A stretch of DNA of 64,000 nucleotides from DASRAP01 sp964503275. GTDB lineage: Bacteria; Gemmatimonadota; Gemmatimonadetes; Gemmatimonadales; Gemmatimonadaceae. Below are positions 44,301 to 51,827 of the stretch, piece by piece. A program made the position numbers and the translations under genes. The stretch is taken from assembly GCA_964503275.1 (NCBI GenBank), contig CAZCZO010000001.1, positions 1 through 64,000 of the forward strand. Reading direction: 5' to 3'. Positions within the stretch are counted from its first letter, which is position 1. The number at the start of each line of letters is the position of its first letter. Below the pieces are notes generated by a model. That model made no database searches and was not told the origin of the DNA. It saw nothing but the letters and a program-made list of their open reading frames with translations.

Positions 44301-45842
44301 GTGGGTACCGCGACGGTGGCGGCCGTGGACGGCGTGGCGACCTTCGCGGGCCTGCAGATCAACGGCGGTGGGGCACACGTGCTGCGCTTCACGTCGCCGG
44401 GTCTGAGCAGCGCGGACTCGCCGACGATCACCGTCACGCAGGTCGCCACGTCGCTGCAGGTCCAGACGCAGCCGTCCGGTGCGACGACCGGTGCCCCGTT
44501 CACGACCCAGCCCGTCGTGCACATCCTCGACAACGCGGGTGTGCTGGTCACCACGGGCTCCGGGGCGACCCTCCAAGTCACGGCGGCGAAGCAGACCGGC
44601 GGCGGCACGTTGTCGGGGACCACGGCGGTCAACGCCGTGGGCGGTGTGGTCACCTACGCGGGGCTCACGATCACCGGCACGGGGTCGCATTCGTTGCAGT
44701 TCACGACCGTCACGCCGGCGCTCGCGGTGACCTCGAACACCTTCAACGTGCAAGCAGCGGGCGGTGTGATCACCACGATCGAGGTCACCGTGCCGCAGCC
44801 CAGCGTGTCGGGCAATGCCACACAGACGGCCACGGCCGTCGCGCGTGATGGCAACGGTGACCCGGTCGCCGCGACCTTCACGTGGAGTGTCTCGGACCCG
44901 CAGGTCGTGCGTGTCGTCGGTGCCACCGGGGCGTTGCAAGCGCTGGGCGCAGGCTCGTCCCAGATCACTGCGACCGTCGGCGATGTGAGTGGCTCCTCGC
45001 CACTCACCGTGAGCTCGTCGGCCGGCAACTTCAACATCGAGCTGCGGAACCTCACGGCGGTCAGCGGGAGCGTCCAAGCAGCCCTCAACGCGGCCGTCGC
45101 GCGCTGGCAGGACATCATCCGTGGCGACCTGGCGGACTTCAATGCCGTGGGACTGAACGTGGACTTCTGCGGCAATCAGCCGGAGGGCACGACGATCACT
45201 GAGGTCATCGACGACCTGCTGATCTTCGTGAAGGTCGAAGCGATCGATGGACCGGGTCAGGTCCTCGGGAGCGCGGGGCCCTGCTGGATCCGTGGCGGCG
45301 CGGGCGGTCTCCCCTTCGTCGGGGTCATGCGGTTCGACATCGCCGACATCCCGACGATGGAGCTCAATGGCACGCTGTCGGGGGTGATCCTGCACGAAAT
45401 GGGTCACGTCCTCGGGGTCGGCACCATGTGGGGCGACTTCCTCGAAGACCCGGCCCCCGCACTCGCCAGCCCGGCATGTTTGTCGTCCGACCCGATCTTC
45501 ACCGGCACGAACGCCAGGTGGGCGTTCGGGAACCTTGGGACCGCGTACGGAGGGCGCACCGTCCCCGTCGAGAACTGCTTCGGCGACGGCACCCGCAATG
45601 CACACTGGCGTGAGTCGGTGGTCGATCGCGAACTGATGACGGGGTTCATCGATGCCACCAACCCGCTCAGCCCGCTCACGATCCTCTCCCTGCTCGACCT
45701 CGGCTACGTCGTCGACAACTCGACACGCGATTCACCGCCGTGGTTCGATCGCGGTCCGTCGACAGTGCGTATGCAGATGATCGAGGCCCCGCCCCCCACG
45801 CCGCGCATCGCGTGGGGCAGCGGCGGCAACGGCCGCGAATGA
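38379..45842 (+). CDS. Giant Ig-repeat lipoprotein with C-terminal leishmanolysin-like (M8) metalloprotease
   Basis: A 2487-residue protein with lipobox LLSC (Cys near residue 29) and a Gly/Pro spacer. Domains in order: Big2-like (about 40-130), a ZU5-like region (about 145-265), Big1-like (about 265-360), BACON-like (about 365-475), then sixteen Ig-like domains as eight two-domain units (about 480-2130), one Big2-like domain (about 2135-2205), and a zinc protease. The zinc motif is HEMGHVLG (His2339, Glu2340) with a third His in NAHWRESVVDRELMTG (His2409), as in leishmanolysin (M8). ATG 38379 is chosen because a promoter-like pair ends 6 nt upstream and it begins the signal peptide; upstream in-frame starts are at 38322 and 38352. 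Likely a surface-displayed protease on a long stalk. Confidence 0.87.
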   Translation: MLPSPRLRFQGARIAALTCLAVSASLLSCGGGDGPSEPPPPPTPVVVTRVVIAGAPGDGLVLRPTPIQLSATAQTAAGAVVDTAVISWSTSNPLVLSVSSTGSVSGVALGTAQITARSGTVSASVTLTVREVVVPPASGATTPTTAVVANNALEFTVPPNAVPAGVPRLTVGLPSSTSGIPRLVPGTAFDFGPSGTVLGTPITVAFRYDAGSVPMAERATLRVVRVEGANLVPVPSTSDAATAVVTAQLSRFSTYAVVRRADPATAAIVAGNGQSATVGTAVAVAPRLVVRDADGAPVPAVPIQFSVIAGGGSITGSATATTNDNGEAALAGTWVLGATPGENRLQALALQGSNPTVTFTATAVAPPAPTIGLAPTALSFAGAVGAAAPVPQQVAVTNTTPAAGALTGLAVGTISYGAGASGWLSAALGGSSAPTTLTVTPSVTGLSAGVYTATVPVTSTVSGVAAASVSVTLTVSPGAPTQLGVATQPTTATSGVTLSPAPTVEIRDASGARVTSTASVTASIESGSGTLLGTTTVAAVNGTATFADLRLAGSGAHVLRFTSSGLTSALSAPIAVTQVATALTILTQPDGAVSGVPFSAQPVVRIVDAAGVVVSNSTLAVTVVVASGTGTLSGTTTVNAVAGVATFSGLTLTGSGAHMLRFSTTSPALSVTSASFTIASLPATQLGIVTAPSAAATSGVPFATQPVIAVRDANGGTVVTSVAVTATVVSGSGTLVGTTTVNAVNGIATFTNLQLNGSGAHTLRFSSAGLTSVDAPTVTVTQVASALQVQVAPSGAVSGVPFSTQPVVRVVDGAGLVMASAAFNVTAEVASGSGVLGGTATVAMVSGVATFANLSITGTGAHVLRFTTTTPALAVLSPSFTVTAGAPTQLALTQQPSATAVSGTVFATQPVVQIRDASGVLVPTGTAVTASIGSGSGTLLGTTTVAAVDGVVTFTNLRIAGGGPHTIAFAASGLTGVTSGTVTVSQVATSLEVATAPNGAVSGSPFLSQPVIRVLDAAGAVVTTGAGATLTVTATIASGAGTLGGTTAVAAVAGVATFSNLSITGAGAHSLRFATSSPALEVVSSVFTVGSAPPTQLALVTPPSASATSGVPFATQPVVEVRDAGGTKVSTSVSVTVALFSGSGTLVGTTTVASVDGTATFAGLQINGSGAHVLRFTSSGLTGVDGPTITVSQVAASLSVLTQPAGATSGSAFGTQPVLQILDNAGLLVTTGTGATLTVTATKQSGPGTLGGTTGVAAVGGVAAFGNLSITGAGAHTLQFTTASPALSVNSASFTVAAAPPTQLVLTTNPSASATSGVPFATQPVVEIRDATNTKVSSTANVTVAIFSGTGSLVGTATVAAVDGVATFAGLQLNGSGAHVLRFSSSGLTSVDAPTITVNQVAASLSVFTQPAGATSGSPFSTQPVVRILDNAGLLVTTGSGATLTVTAAKQSGPGTLAGTTGIAAVGGVATFTNLSITGVGAHTLQFTTSSPALSVNSASFNVAAAPPTQLVLTTNPSASATSGVPFATQPVVEIRDATNTKVSSTASVTVAILSGSGALVGTATVAAVDGVATFAGLQLNGAGAHVLRFTSPSLSSVDSPTITVSQVAASLSIFTQPAGATSGSPFSTQPVVRILDNAGLLVTTGSGATLTVTAAKQSGPGTLAGSTGIAAVGGVATFTNLSITGTGAHTLQFTTVSPALSANSASFNVAAAPPTQLVLTTAPSASATSGVPFATQPVVEIRDATNTKVSSTANVTVAVFSGSGALVGTATVAAVDGVATFAGLQLNGAGAHVLRFTSPSLSSVDSPTITVSQVAASLSVFTQPAGATSGSPFGTQPVVRILDNAGLLVTTGPGATLTVTAAKQAGPGTLAGTTGIVAVGGVATFTNLSITGAGAHTLQFTTSSPALSVNSAEFTVGAAAATQLVLTTNPSASATSGIPFATQPVVEIRDGSNTKVSSTASVTVAVFSGGGSLVGTATVAAVDGVATFAGLQINGGGAHVLRFTSPGLSSADSPTITVTQVATSLQVQTQPSGATTGAPFTTQPVVHILDNAGVLVTTGSGATLQVTAAKQTGGGTLSGTTAVNAVGGVVTYAGLTITGTGSHSLQFTTVTPALAVTSNTFNVQAAGGVITTIEVTVPQPSVSGNATQTATAVARDGNGDPVAATFTWSVSDPQVVRVVGATGALQALGAGSSQITATVGDVSGSSPLTVSSSAGNFNIELRNLTAVSGSVQAALNAAVARWQDIIRGDLADFNAVGLNVDFCGNQPEGTTITEVIDDLLIFVKVEAIDGPGQVLGSAGPCWIRGGAGGLPFVGVMRFDIADIPTMELNGTLSGVILHEMGHVLGVGTMWGDFLEDPAPALASPACLSSDPIFTGTNARWAFGNLGTAYGGRTVPVENCFGDGTRNAHWRESVVDRELMTGFIDATNPLSPLTILSLLDLGYVVDNSTRDSPPWFDRGPSTVRMQMIEAPPPTPRIAWGSGGNGRE
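39818..44764 (+). repeat. Eight tandem two-domain coding repeats (five at exactly 621 bp)
   Basis: The start motif PTQL (codons beginning ACGCAG) recurs near 39818, 40427, 41039, 41660, 42281, 42902, 43523 and 44144. The first intervals are 609 and 612 bp; the following ones are all 621 bp (207 residues). Each unit has an A domain (TSGVPFATQPVVEIRDA) and a B domain (TSGSPFSTQPVVRILDNAG). Units 4-8 are nearly identical in protein and differ mostly at third codon positions. Confidence 0.92.
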
Positions 45843-45847
45843 ACGAC

Positions 45848-45881
45848 GGCGGGGCGGCGATGCATCCATCGCCGCCCCGCC
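45848..45881. terminator. Strong bidirectional hairpin terminator
   Basis: A perfect 15-bp stem (GGCGGGGCGGCGATG with CATCGCCGCCCCGCC) and a 4-nt loop lie between the convergent ends of the giant gene (45842) and the SDR gene (45910). No T-tract follows, as expected in GC-rich genomes. Confidence 0.7.
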
Positions 45882-45909
45882 TCGCATTCGGCCACCCGCT
45901 TGCCGCGGA

Positions 45910-46638
45910 CTATCGCGCCGGACGCACCGAGGCCAACCCCCCATCCACACCGATCACCTCGCCCGTCACCCATCCGCTGTCATCGGTCAGCAACCACTCG
46001 ATCACGCGGGCCACATCGTCCGGCTCACCGAGTCGGCCCAGCGGGTGCATCGCCAGTGACGCCGCCTCCGAGGCCGGATTACCCGTGATGCGCGCCGCCA
46101 GCGGAGTCCGCACCAAGCCCGGCGCGACCGCATTCACCCGCAACCCGCGCGCCGCATAGGTCGCGGCCGCCGACCGCGCCAAGGCGATCACCCCGCCCTT
46201 GGCCGCCGCGATCGCCTCGTGATTCGGCAGCCCGGTCCGGGCCGCCGCCGAGCCCATCAGGACGATGCTCCCGCCCTTCGGCATCGCCTTGGCCCCCGCG
46301 CGCACCGCGTTGAACGCGGTCGTGAGGTTCTGCGCCATCACCTCTGCGAAGTCCTCCGCGCTGGTGATATGCGCCGGCTTCAGCAGGATCGAGCCCGCCA
46401 GATTGACGACGCCGGCGATGGGCCCCAGCGCCGCCGCCGCCTCGGTGACCGCCGATTCCAGCTGCGACAGGTCGCGCGCGTCCGCCACGAAGACCTGCGC
46501 CCCCGGCAGCCCAGCCGCGAGCGCCTCCAGCGCGGCTGCGCTGCGCCCCAAGCAGGCCAGCCGCGCCCCTCGGGCCGCCAATCGTTGCGCCAGCGCGGAC
46601 CCGATCCCGCCCGCGGCGCCGATGATCACATACGTCAT
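45910..46638 (-). CDS. SDR family protein lacking the catalytic tyrosine
   Basis: A 242-residue short-chain dehydrogenase/reductase fold. The cofactor loop is IIGAAGGIG and the NAG motif is VVNLAGS. The catalytic Ser is in VLMGSAAAR. The YxxxK position reads IAAAK, 13 residues after the Ser: Lys is kept, Tyr is Ile (codon ATC). The rest (RVNAVAPGLVRTPL, TGEVIGVDGG) is FabG-like. Without Tyr it is probably not a normal reductase and may be regulatory or have an altered reaction. ATG 46638 is used instead of a TTG at 46644. Confidence 0.85.
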   Translation of the reverse strand: MTYVIIGAAGGIGSALAQRLAARGARLACLGRSAAALEALAAGLPGAQVFVADARDLSQLESAVTEAAAALGPIAGVVNLAGSILLKPAHITSAEDFAEVMAQNLTTAFNAVRAGAKAMPKGGSIVLMGSAAARTGLPNHEAIAAAKGGVIALARSAAATYAARGLRVNAVAPGLVRTPLAARITGNPASEAASLAMHPLGRLGEPDDVARVIEWLLTDDSGWVTGEVIGVDGGLASVRPAR

Positions 46639-46750
46639 ACCCAACGAACGTCAGCCCGCTCGACGGGTTCCCGGCCAACGCCTCCATCGCCTGCTGCGTT
46701 GGCCCACGGTCGATGTATCCTTACTGCATCCCCCTCAGCGGAGTCCTCGA

Positions 46751-48280
46751 ATGCGTCGGGCCATGCTCTTCCTCTTGTCGCTCCCTATGGCCGCGAGCGC
46801 ACAGAATGCGCCGCCGGGCCTCGCCGCCATCCGCGAGGCCGACCTCCGGCGGGACCTGCACATCATCGCCGGCGACGCGTACCGCGGCCGCGAGGGCGGC
46901 AGCATCGACGAACTGCGTGCGTCCGTCTGGGTCGCCGAGGAGCTCCGCAAGATCGGCCTCGAGCCCATGGGCGATGCGGGCTCCTACTTCCAGTGGTGGG
47001 ACATCCGCCGCACGCGGGTCGGCGGCTCGTCCGTCGTGCGCATCGGCGACCGCGCGTTCACCATGTGGGACGACATCGCCGTCGCGTCCAACAACACCAG
47101 CCGCTTCGAGGCACCGACCGTCTGGGCCGGCGATGGCCGCGATACCAGCATCGATGTGCGTGGCAAGGTCGCGATCGCCCAACTCGTCCCACCCACCACG
47201 CGCGGCCGCGAGACCTCCGTCAACTCGCCCGAGTACCGCTACGCCCGCTCGGCCATGCAGTCGCTGGGCCTCGCCCTGACGCGACGTGGCGCCGTCGGCG
47301 TGGTGCTGATCGCCGATTCCACGGCGGAGATCGCGTTCGAGGGCGTTGCGAACATCGCCTCGCGCGGGACCTACCGCGTCGATGCCATCCCGCCCGGTGG
47401 CGGTGGGCGCGGTGGCGCAGGGGCCGCAGGTGCCGCGGCCGGAGCGGGGGGCCGTGGAGCCGCCGCCCCTGCCCCGGCGCCGACCTTCCTGGTCCGCCAG
47501 CGCGAGGGGGCCGCGCTCCGCGCACTCGCCGGCCAGCCGATGCACGTCGCCCTGCACCTCGAGTCCTTCACCTACCCCAGCGTCAACATCGTCGCCCGGG
47601 TGCGTGGCAGCGATGCGCGCCTGCGCGACGAGCATGTGCTGTTCAGCACGCATCAAGATCACGACGGCGTGCGATACGACATCCAGGGCGACTCGATCTG
47701 GAACGGCGCGGACGACAACGGCACGGGCATGGTCGCCCTGCTCGCGGCCGCACGGGCCTTCCAGCAGCAGCCAGGTCGGCGCTCAGCGCTCTTCGTGTAT
47801 CACGGCGCCGAGGAACGCGGCCTGCTGGGCTCCAACTACCATGCCCGCTCGCCGGTGGTACCGCTCAATAGCATCGTCGCCGTGCTCAACGCCGAGATGA
47901 TGGGTCGCAACCACCCCGACTCGGCGTCGCTGCTCGGCATCCAGCCGCCGCATCTCAACTCGGCGGATCTGGTCGACCATGCCCTGCGCGCCAACAACGT
48001 CACGGGCAAGTTCCAGCTCGACTCGCTCTGGGACCGCCCCACGCACCCGGAGGGCTGGTACTTCCGCTCGGACCATCTGCCGTACGCGCGCCTCAACGTG
48101 CCGGCCGTGATGTTCACCAGCAACCTGCACCCGCAGTATCACACGCCCAAGGACGATCCCGAGAGCATCGACTACGCGAAGCTCACGCGAATGACGCAGT
48201 GGCTGTACCTCACCGGTTGGCATGTGGCCAATGCGGACCAGCGTCCGCGGCTGGTCCCCGGGTTCCGTCTCGAACGCTGA
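46751..48280 (+). CDS. Secreted M28 family zinc aminopeptidase
   Basis: A 509-residue exported peptidase with signal peptide (AMLFLLSLPMAASA). A protease-associated-type insert (about 80-240) includes a Gly/Ala-rich low-complexity loop (residues 217-242). The M28 di-zinc site follows: FSTHQDHDGV, then NGADDNGTGM, the catalytic pair GAEERGLLGS, NAEMMGRNH and the final His in FRSDHLPYARL. Family members are aminopeptidases or carboxypeptidases (glutamate carboxypeptidase-like). It is 18 nt before an SDR gene on the same strand. Confidence 0.9.
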   Translation: MRRAMLFLLSLPMAASAQNAPPGLAAIREADLRRDLHIIAGDAYRGREGGSIDELRASVWVAEELRKIGLEPMGDAGSYFQWWDIRRTRVGGSSVVRIGDRAFTMWDDIAVASNNTSRFEAPTVWAGDGRDTSIDVRGKVAIAQLVPPTTRGRETSVNSPEYRYARSAMQSLGLALTRRGAVGVVLIADSTAEIAFEGVANIASRGTYRVDAIPPGGGGRGGAGAAGAAAGAGGRGAAAPAPAPTFLVRQREGAALRALAGQPMHVALHLESFTYPSVNIVARVRGSDARLRDEHVLFSTHQDHDGVRYDIQGDSIWNGADDNGTGMVALLAAARAFQQQPGRRSALFVYHGAEERGLLGSNYHARSPVVPLNSIVAVLNAEMMGRNHPDSASLLGIQPPHLNSADLVDHALRANNVTGKFQLDSLWDRPTHPEGWYFRSDHLPYARLNVPAVMFTSNLHPQYHTPKDDPESIDYAKLTRMTQWLYLTGWHVANADQRPRLVPGFRLER

Positions 48281-48298
48281 CCGACGCGCACGCTGACC

Positions 48299-49057
48299 AT
48301 GCCGAAGACCGTCCTCATCACGGGTGCCAGCTCGGGCATCGGTGCCGCACTCGCCGAACACCTGACGGCGCGCGGCGACACCGTCGCAGTGGTCGCCCGC
48401 CGCCGCGACGCGCTGCAGGCCGTGGTCGAGCGCTGCCATGAACGGGCCCTCGCGATCGTGGGCGACATGACCGACCGCGACGCGATGCGCCGCGCGATCG
48501 ACGAGACCCTCGGCCACTTCGGGGAGCTCGACGTGCTGGTCAACAACGTCGGGCGCGGGATCACCCGCAAGCCCAGTGAGCTCAGCGACGACGACATCGA
48601 CGAGATGATGCGCGTCAACGTGAAGTCCGCGCTGTACGGCATGCAGGAGTCCTTGCCCTACTTTCGCGAGCGGGGCCGGGGGCACGTGATCAACGTCTCA
48701 TCGATCCTCGCCCGGCTCCCGACGGCGATCATCCGCTCGGCGTACAGCGCGTCCAAACACTTCCTGAACGCCCTCACCACGAACTTCCGGATGGAGGTGC
48801 AGTACAAGCACCCCGGCATCCAGTATTCGCTGGTGATGCCCGGGATCGTCGCGACGGACTTCGGACGCAATGCCATGCACGGGGGCCCCGATTCCCGCAC
48901 ATTGCCCTCGCCGCAGGATGCCGCCGAGGTCGCGGCGGTGATCGCCGAGGTCATCGACTCGCGCGTGGGTGAGGCCTACACGCGGCCGGGACTCGAAGAG
49001 GCCGTCGCCGCGTACTACCGCAGTGTGGTATCGACCGCCGCCCTGCAGCAGCGGTAG
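48299..49057 (+). CDS. Short-chain dehydrogenase/reductase
   Basis: A 252-residue classical SDR. NAD(P)-binding TGASSGIG (residues 8-15), NNVG motif (VLVNNVGRGI), catalytic Ser in INVSSILARL and YSASK with the catalytic Tyr/Lys. RR at AVVARRRD after strand beta2 favours NADP(H). Substrate unknown. Downstream of the M28 peptidase by 18 nt and upstream of hldD by 35 nt, so it may share a transcript with them. Confidence 0.88.
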   Translation: MPKTVLITGASSGIGAALAEHLTARGDTVAVVARRRDALQAVVERCHERALAIVGDMTDRDAMRRAIDETLGHFGELDVLVNNVGRGITRKPSELSDDDIDEMMRVNVKSALYGMQESLPYFRERGRGHVINVSSILARLPTAIIRSAYSASKHFLNALTTNFRMEVQYKHPGIQYSLVMPGIVATDFGRNAMHGGPDSRTLPSPQDAAEVAAVIAEVIDSRVGEAYTRPGLEEAVAAYYRSVVSTAALQQR

Positions 49058-49092
49058 CTTTCGCTCAGGTCCGTTCCCTCGCGCCCCGTCCC

Positions 49093-50130
49093 ATGCCGCA
49101 TCCCACTGCCGTGTTGCCTGAGCTCCACTCTCGTCCCCGTCGCGTGCTCGTGACCGGCGGCGCGGGGCTGATCGGGAGTGCGCTGGTCTGGGGGCTCAAC
49201 CGGCACGGCATCGACGACATCGTCGTCGTGGACCGCCTGGGCACCGATGATCGCTGGCGCAACCTCGTCGCCCTGCGCTTCGCCGACTATCTCGAGGCTG
49301 AGGCCCTGCTGCCATCGCTCGAGTCCGGCGCGCTCGGCCGCTTCGACCTCGTGCTGCATCTTGGGGCCAACTCGAACACGATGGAGCGCGATGTCTCGTC
49401 GTTGATCCACAACAACTTCGAGTACACGAAGCGGCTCGCACACTGGGCCGTCGCGCACGAGACGCGCTTCGTGTACGCCTCGTCGGCGGCGACCTATGGC
49501 GACCTGGCCGACGACGTCGAGGCGTCGAACGATCTCGCTGTGCTGCGGCAGTTGCGCCCGCTGAATGCCTACGGTTACTCCAAGCACCTGTTCGACCTGT
49601 ATGCCGCGCAGGCCGGCCTGCTCGACCGCGTGATCGGCCTCAAGTACTTCAATGTGTTCGGCCCCAACGAGGCCCATAAGGGCGAAATGCGTTCTCTGGT
49701 GCACAAGGCGCACCAGCAGATCCTCGACACCGGGCGCGTCAAGCTCTTCAAGAGCCATCGTCCGGAGTTCACCGACGGCGGTCAGCGGCGCGACTTCCTC
49801 TACGTCAAGGATGCGGTCGCGATGACGCTGCATCTCGCGACGGCCAGCGGCGTGGCCGGCCTCTACAACGTCGGCTCGGGCGTGGCGCAGACCTGGCTGG
49901 AGCTCGTCGGCGCGATCTTTGCGGCCATGGACCGCCCGCCGGAGGTCGAGTTCATCGACATGCCGGCTGCCATCCGCGACAAATACCAGTACCACACGCG
50001 GGCGTCGATCGCGGGCCTGCGGCGCTCGGGCTACACGGTGGAGGTCACGCCGCTCACCGAGTCGGTGCGGGACTACGTGCAGCGGTACTTGCAGCCCGAC
50101 CGCCGACTCGGCGACGGACCCGAGCGCTGA
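49093..50130 (+). CDS. hldD: ADP-L-glycero-D-manno-heptose 6-epimerase
   Basis: A 345-residue extended SDR that makes ADP-L,D-heptose for the LPS inner core. Signature parts: VTGGAGLIGSALVWGLN, HLGANSNTMERDVSSLIHNN, the catalytic YGYSK, LKYFNVFGPNEAHKGEM and RRDFLYVKD. The last two are specific for HldD/RfaD. It points to a heptose-containing LPS and so to an outer membrane. About 15 N-terminal residues precede the fold. A TAGCTT box lies about 32 nt upstream. Confidence 0.93.
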   Translation: MPHPTAVLPELHSRPRRVLVTGGAGLIGSALVWGLNRHGIDDIVVVDRLGTDDRWRNLVALRFADYLEAEALLPSLESGALGRFDLVLHLGANSNTMERDVSSLIHNNFEYTKRLAHWAVAHETRFVYASSAATYGDLADDVEASNDLAVLRQLRPLNAYGYSKHLFDLYAAQAGLLDRVIGLKYFNVFGPNEAHKGEMRSLVHKAHQQILDTGRVKLFKSHRPEFTDGGQRRDFLYVKDAVAMTLHLATASGVAGLYNVGSGVAQTWLELVGAIFAAMDRPPEVEFIDMPAAIRDKYQYHTRASIAGLRRSGYTVEVTPLTESVRDYVQRYLQPDRRLGDGPER

Positions 50131-50167
50131 TATCGCGCGGCGCCACGCGCCGTGCGGTATCAGCCGC

Positions 50168-51043
50168 TCAGCCCGGGATCACCGCCGTGGAGGTCGCGCC
50201 GTGACGGAGGATCGCGTCGGCGACCGAGCCCAAGAGCATGTTCGCGATGCCGCCAGCGTTCCGGCCGACGACCACAAGGTCGGCCGCCTGCGCGTCGGCC
50301 AGTGCCGTGATCACGTCGGCGGGTCGGCCCAGGTGGACGCTCGAAGTCATGGTGGGGCGTACCTCGGGGACCGCCGCGACGATCTCGTCGAGCCACAGGG
50401 CCGTGGCATCCGTCACCTGTCGCATCGCGTCGGCGCGCTCGGCGTCGGTCGCGGCGATGCTCAAGGCGTTCGTCAGCAGCGGGGGCACCACGGTGCAGAC
50501 ATGCAGCGACGCGCCCATGTCCACCGCGAAGAGGGCGGCCCAGCGCAGCGCGGCCGCGCTCGCGAAGGACTCGTCGATCGCGACGAGGAGGCGCGCGGGC
50601 TTCCGCGCGACGCTCGGCCCGCGCACCACGATCACCGGGACCGCGGACTGACGCGCCAACTTGACCGCGGTGGACCCGATCACCTGCCCCAGCCCCTCCC
50701 GCGCACCGTGCGGTCCCAGGACGATCGAATCGACGCCCCGATCCTCAGCGATCTGCAGCAGCACGTCCACCGCACGGCCGGCACGCACGTCGCACACGAC
50801 ATCGGGAATCGGCACGCGCGCGGCGAGTGCGGTCAGTTCGCGTCTGGCGCCCTGCTCGGCGAGCGCGACGACCGCGTCCGTGTCCGGGAACAGGTCTCGC
50901 AAGAAGCCCGGCGGCTCCGGGACGTCCACGGCGTGGCCGAGCACGACGGTGGTGCCGGCGGGAACGATATTGGCGGTCCACCGTGTGGTCGCCTCGCCGG
51001 CATCGCTGAGGTCCACGGCGATGAGCGGTCGGGTGATCGGCAT
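50168..51043 (-). CDS. Universal stress protein, tandem UspA domains
   Basis: A 291-residue protein with two UspA domains (about 1-140 and 145-291). ATP-binding G-x2-G-x9-G-(S/T)-like patterns occur near the end of each: DSIVLGPHGAREGLGQVIGS and DLVVVGRNAGGIANMLLGSV. The first domain starts with PLIAVDLSDAGEA. It stands alone on the minus strand; CCGGAG precedes the ATG and a TAGTTT box lies about 30 nt upstream. Confidence 0.88.
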   Translation of the reverse strand: MPITRPLIAVDLSDAGEATTRWTANIVPAGTTVVLGHAVDVPEPPGFLRDLFPDTDAVVALAEQGARRELTALAARVPIPDVVCDVRAGRAVDVLLQIAEDRGVDSIVLGPHGAREGLGQVIGSTAVKLARQSAVPVIVVRGPSVARKPARLLVAIDESFASAAALRWAALFAVDMGASLHVCTVVPPLLTNALSIAATDAERADAMRQVTDATALWLDEIVAAVPEVRPTMTSSVHLGRPADVITALADAQAADLVVVGRNAGGIANMLLGSVADAILRHGATSTAVIPG

Positions 51044-51126
51044 CGGGTGCTCCGGTGAAGTGGGTCCGTCCGAAGGAAACTAGTGCCGCGCAGGGCCCGG
51101 GTCGCCCACATCGCGGCGATGCCCGC

Positions 51127-51765
51127 TCACGGCGAGAGGCGCACGAGCTCCCAGCCCCCGTCGCGACGCCGGAACATCAGACGATCGTGCAGGCGCGACG
51201 GTCGTCCCTGCCAGAATTCGATCTCCTGCGGGATCACGCGGTAGCCACCCCAGTGCTCCGGCAGCGGCACGTCTTCGTCCCCGAAGCGCGCGCCCACCTC
51301 GATCAGCCGTTGCTCCAGTTCCTCGCGCGAGGCGAGCGGGGACGACTGGTGCGACGCCCAGGCCCCCAGCTGTGACCCGATGGGCCGGGAGCGGAAGTAC
51401 GCCGCCGAGTCGGCGCGCGCGATGTGCTCGACCGGGCCGGCGATGCGGACCTGCCGCTCGAGCTCGGGCCAAAAGAAGCAGAGGGCCGCGCGGGGCGTCG
51501 CTTCGAGTTCGCGACCTTTTCGCGAGCGGTGATCGGTGAAGAACACGAACCCGCGGGCGTCGGCGGCTTTGAGGAGCACCATGCGCGCGGAGGGGTGCCC
51601 GTCGCTTGAGACGGTGGCCAACGACATCGCCGTGGGTTCGGGGAGCTGGGCGGCGATGGCTTGGTCGAGCCAGAGACGGAACTGCGCGATGGGGTCGGGG
51701 AGCACGTCCGATTCGGACAGGGCGGCCCGCGCGTAGTCGCGGCGGAGGTCGGCGAGCGAGGTCAC
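51127..51765 (-). CDS. pdxH: Pyridoxamine 5'-phosphate oxidase
   Basis: A 212-residue FMN flavoprotein that oxidises pyridoxine/pyridoxamine 5'-phosphate to pyridoxal 5'-phosphate. Family motifs: MSLATVSSDGHPSARMVLLK, FFTDHRSRKGRELE, ALCFFWPELERQVRIAG, SRPIGSQLGAWAS and the C-terminal IEFWQGRPSRLHDRL. The start is GTG; TAACTT ends 6 nt upstream, so it may be read from a leaderless mRNA, although CGGAG could serve as SD. Confidence 0.94.
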   Translation of the reverse strand: MTSLADLRRDYARAALSESDVLPDPIAQFRLWLDQAIAAQLPEPTAMSLATVSSDGHPSARMVLLKAADARGFVFFTDHRSRKGRELEATPRAALCFFWPELERQVRIAGPVEHIARADSAAYFRSRPIGSQLGAWASHQSSPLASREELEQRLIEVGARFGDEDVPLPEHWGGYRVIPQEIEFWQGRPSRLHDRLMFRRRDGGWELVRLSP

Positions 51766-51771
51766 GCTCCG

Positions 51772-51777
51772 AAGTTA
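51772..51777 (-). promoter_or_regulatory. -10 box TAACTT of pdxH, leaderless layout
   Basis: TAACTT on the minus strand ends 6 nt before the GTG start, the same spacing as at glpD, the MerC gene and the giant lipoprotein gene. Confidence 0.45.
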
Positions 51778-51827
51778 GGCCATTGTCGAGGCGGGCGCCT
51801 TGGCAGGGGTGCCTGGACACGGGGCCC

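Noticed and set aside
39818..44764. Regular 621-bp repeats considered as a CRISPR or satellite array
   Set aside because: The period is a whole number of codons (207) and lies in one open frame; units have no spacers.
37290..45605. Minus-strand open frames of 1638, 948, 1131 and 692 codons opposite the giant repeat gene and its left neighbours
   Set aside because: They are shadow frames of GC-rich DNA; their apparent repeats only mirror the coding repeats, and composition (Arg/His/Gly-rich or Val/Pro-rich) is non-protein-like.
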